Below the pieces are notes generated by a model. That model worked only from the letters and a program-made list of their open reading frames with translations. It was not told where the DNA came from and made no database searches. Both the position numbers and the translations under genes were made by a program. DNA of 7,272 nucleotides from RAM1 sp943372585 (GTDB lineage: Bacteria; Pseudomonadota; Gammaproteobacteria; Burkholderiales; Burkholderiaceae_C): NCBI GenBank assembly GCA_943372585.1, contig CALRZF020000200.1, forward strand, positions 1 to 7,272, given 5' to 3'. How positions within the stretch are numbered: position 1 is the first letter of the stretch; every line of letters begins with the position of its first letter. Positions 5,671-7,272 of this stretch are shown here, in pieces.

Positions 5671-7254
5671 ATGAAACTCAAACGCAACCTGATCCCGGCC
5701 GCTGTTTTCTGCGCAGTGGCCGCCATGAGCCTGGGTGCATCCGCCCAGACCGTGCGCATTGCCAACCAGGGCGACGCGCTGTCCATGGACCCGCATTCGC
5801 TCAACGAGTCGCTGCAACTCACCGTGACGGGCAACGTGTATGAAGGCCTGGTCGGCCGCAACAAGGACCTGAGCCTGGCGCCAGGCCTGGCTACCTCGTG
5901 GAAGCAGACCTCGCCCACCGTGTGGCGTTTTGAGCTGCGCCGCGGTGTGCTGTTCCATGACGGCACCCCGTTCAATGCCGACGACGTGCTGTTCTCGTTC
6001 GCACGCACCCAGGTGGATGGCTCCGACATGAAGAGCTACACCAACGACTTCAAGGAAGTCCGCAAGATCAACGACTTCACCGTCGAGATCGAAACCAAGG
6101 CACCCTTCCCCATCCTGCCCGACGTGATTTCGCTGGTCTACATCATGAGCAAGAAGTGGGCTGAGACCAACCAGGCCCAGCGCCCGGTGGACCGCCGCAA
6201 GGGCATTGAAAACGCGGCCTCGTTCCGCGCCAACGGCACCGGCCCGTACCGCCTGCGAGAGCGCCAGCCCAACGTGCGCACGACCTTTGTGCGCAACGGC
6301 AACTACTGGGGCAAGATCGACGGCAACGTCAGTGAAGTGATCTTCACGCCCATCGGCAACGACGCCACGCGCGTGGCCGCACTGCTGTCGGGTGAAGTGG
6401 ACGTGATGGAGCCCGTGCCGGTGCAGGACATCGACCGCATCAACTCAGCCGCCAATGCGCGCGTGCTGGCCGGCCCCGAGCTGCGCACCATCTTCCTGGG
6501 CATGGACCAAAAGCGCGACGAGCTGCTGTACTCCAACGTGAAGGGCAAGAACCCCTTCAAGGACAAGCGCGTGCGCCAGGCCTTCTACCAGGCCATCGAC
6601 ATCGACGGCATCCAGAAGACCGTGATGCGCAATGCCTCCAAACCCACCGCGCTGATGGTCGGCCCCGGCATCAACGGCTTCAGCGACGCGCAGAACAAGC
6701 GCTTGCCGTATGACGCCGAAGCCGCCAAGAAGCTGCTGGCCGAAGCCGGCTACCCCAACGGGTTTGAAGTAACCATGAACTGCCCGAACGACCGCTATGT
6801 CAATGACGCGCGGATCTGCCAGACGGTGGCGGCCAACCTGGCACGCATTGGCGTCAAGATCAACCTGGCTGCAGAAACCAAGGGCACGTATTTCCCCAAG
6901 ATCCTGCGCCGCGACACCAGCTTCTACATGCTGGGCTGGACGCCGGGCACCTACGATGCGCACAACGCGCTGAATGCCCTGATGGCCTGTGTGGACGACA
7001 AGGGCGCCGGCCAGTTCAACCTGGGTGCCTACTGCAACCCCAAGGTGGACGATCTGACCCGAAAGATCCAGTCCGAAACCGACAAGGGCAAGCGCGACGC
7101 CATGATCAAGGAAGCGTTTGACGCCCATTCAGCCGACATCGGGCACCTGCCGCTGCACCAGCAGGCACTGGCCTGGGGCCTGTCCAAGAAGGTGGAGCTG
7201 GTCCAGCTGGCGGACAACTTCATGCCCTACAAGTGGATCAGCATCAAGAAATAA
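5671..7254 (+). CDS. ABC transporter substrate-binding protein, family 5 (DppA/OppA type), copy 2
   Basis: This second periplasmic binding protein has 527 residues and a Sec signal peptide (Lys2, Lys4, Arg5, hydrophobic core) ending Ala23-Ser24-Ala25, with cleavage before Gln26. It is clearly homologous to copy 1 across its length. Shared blocks include HDGTPFNADDV versus SDGTPFTADDV, YWGK, ATRVAALLSGEVD, SNVKGKNP, KKLLAEAGYP, FYMLGW versus IYMLGW, and PLHQQ versus PLHNQ. Identity is moderate (by eye, not counted), so this is an old duplication or separate recruitment, not a recent copy. Cys371 and Cys383 match copy 1 exactly; Cys440 and Cys455 form an additional pair absent from copy 1. It follows the amidohydrolase by 49 bases with no terminator or clear promoter between, so it probably belongs to the sigma-54-driven operon. 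Different ligand preference from copy 1 is likely but inferred. No terminator is visible in the 18 bases left after the stop, so the operon may continue. Confidence 0.93.
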   Translation: MKLKRNLIPAAVFCAVAAMSLGASAQTVRIANQGDALSMDPHSLNESLQLTVTGNVYEGLVGRNKDLSLAPGLATSWKQTSPTVWRFELRRGVLFHDGTPFNADDVLFSFARTQVDGSDMKSYTNDFKEVRKINDFTVEIETKAPFPILPDVISLVYIMSKKWAETNQAQRPVDRRKGIENAASFRANGTGPYRLRERQPNVRTTFVRNGNYWGKIDGNVSEVIFTPIGNDATRVAALLSGEVDVMEPVPVQDIDRINSAANARVLAGPELRTIFLGMDQKRDELLYSNVKGKNPFKDKRVRQAFYQAIDIDGIQKTVMRNASKPTALMVGPGINGFSDAQNKRLPYDAEAAKKLLAEAGYPNGFEVTMNCPNDRYVNDARICQTVAANLARIGVKINLAAETKGTYFPKILRRDTSFYMLGWTPGTYDAHNALNALMACVDDKGAGQFNLGAYCNPKVDDLTRKIQSETDKGKRDAMIKEAFDAHSADIGHLPLHQQALAWGLSKKVELVQLADNFMPYKWISIKK

Positions 7255-7272
7255 GCTGCTGAATCCGCGACG

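Overview
The window looks like chromosomal DNA of a Gram-negative betaproteobacterium, most likely Burkholderiales and probably Comamonadaceae. The basis is a high-GC sequence with strong third-position G/C bias, an Omp32-like general porin ending in a C-terminal phenylalanine, a DUF3047 lipoprotein of a type familiar from that group, and a peptide-type ABC transporter locus. The family assignment comes from recognition of protein style, not from a search. All recognisable genes are on the + strand. I see no tRNA, rRNA, CRISPR array, insertion sequence or phage gene.

Layout. (1) 1-698 is the 3' part of an outer-membrane porin gene, followed by a small hairpin and a very clear UUCG-loop intrinsic terminator (739-767). 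(2) 803-1558 is a predicted lipoprotein with a DUF3047 domain, starting at GTG; its role is unknown. (3) 1682-3262 is a secreted family 5 (DppA/OppA-type) substrate-binding protein. It has a candidate sigma-70 promoter and is closed by its own strong terminator (3276-3303). (4) The 137-base gap that follows holds that terminator, an AT-rich 8+8 inverted repeat (3318-3337) and an essentially perfect sigma-54 (-24/-12) promoter, TGGCACG-N4-TTGC (3348-3362). (5) A DppB-type inner-membrane permease (3400-4380) overlaps by one base with an M20D metal-dependent amidohydrolase (4380-5621). A second family 5 substrate-binding protein (5671-7254), a diverged paralogue of the first, follows 49 bases later.

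How it works together. The porin lets small solutes through the outer membrane. Either of the two periplasmic binding proteins could deliver a peptide-like or N-acyl amino acid-like ligand to the permease, and the cytoplasmic M20D enzyme would then hydrolyse an amide bond in the imported compound. This is inferred from gene order and families; no substrate is shown by the sequence. The usual partners of a DppB-type permease (a DppC-type permease and one or two ATPases) are not in the window. They may lie downstream of 7272 or elsewhere.

Most notable: the sigma-54 promoter begins the permease-amidohydrolase-second binding protein unit, behind a terminator that separates it from the first binding protein. 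This suggests that the first binding protein is made under one control and the rest of the system is switched on by RpoN and an enhancer-binding activator. I found no clearly novel type of system.
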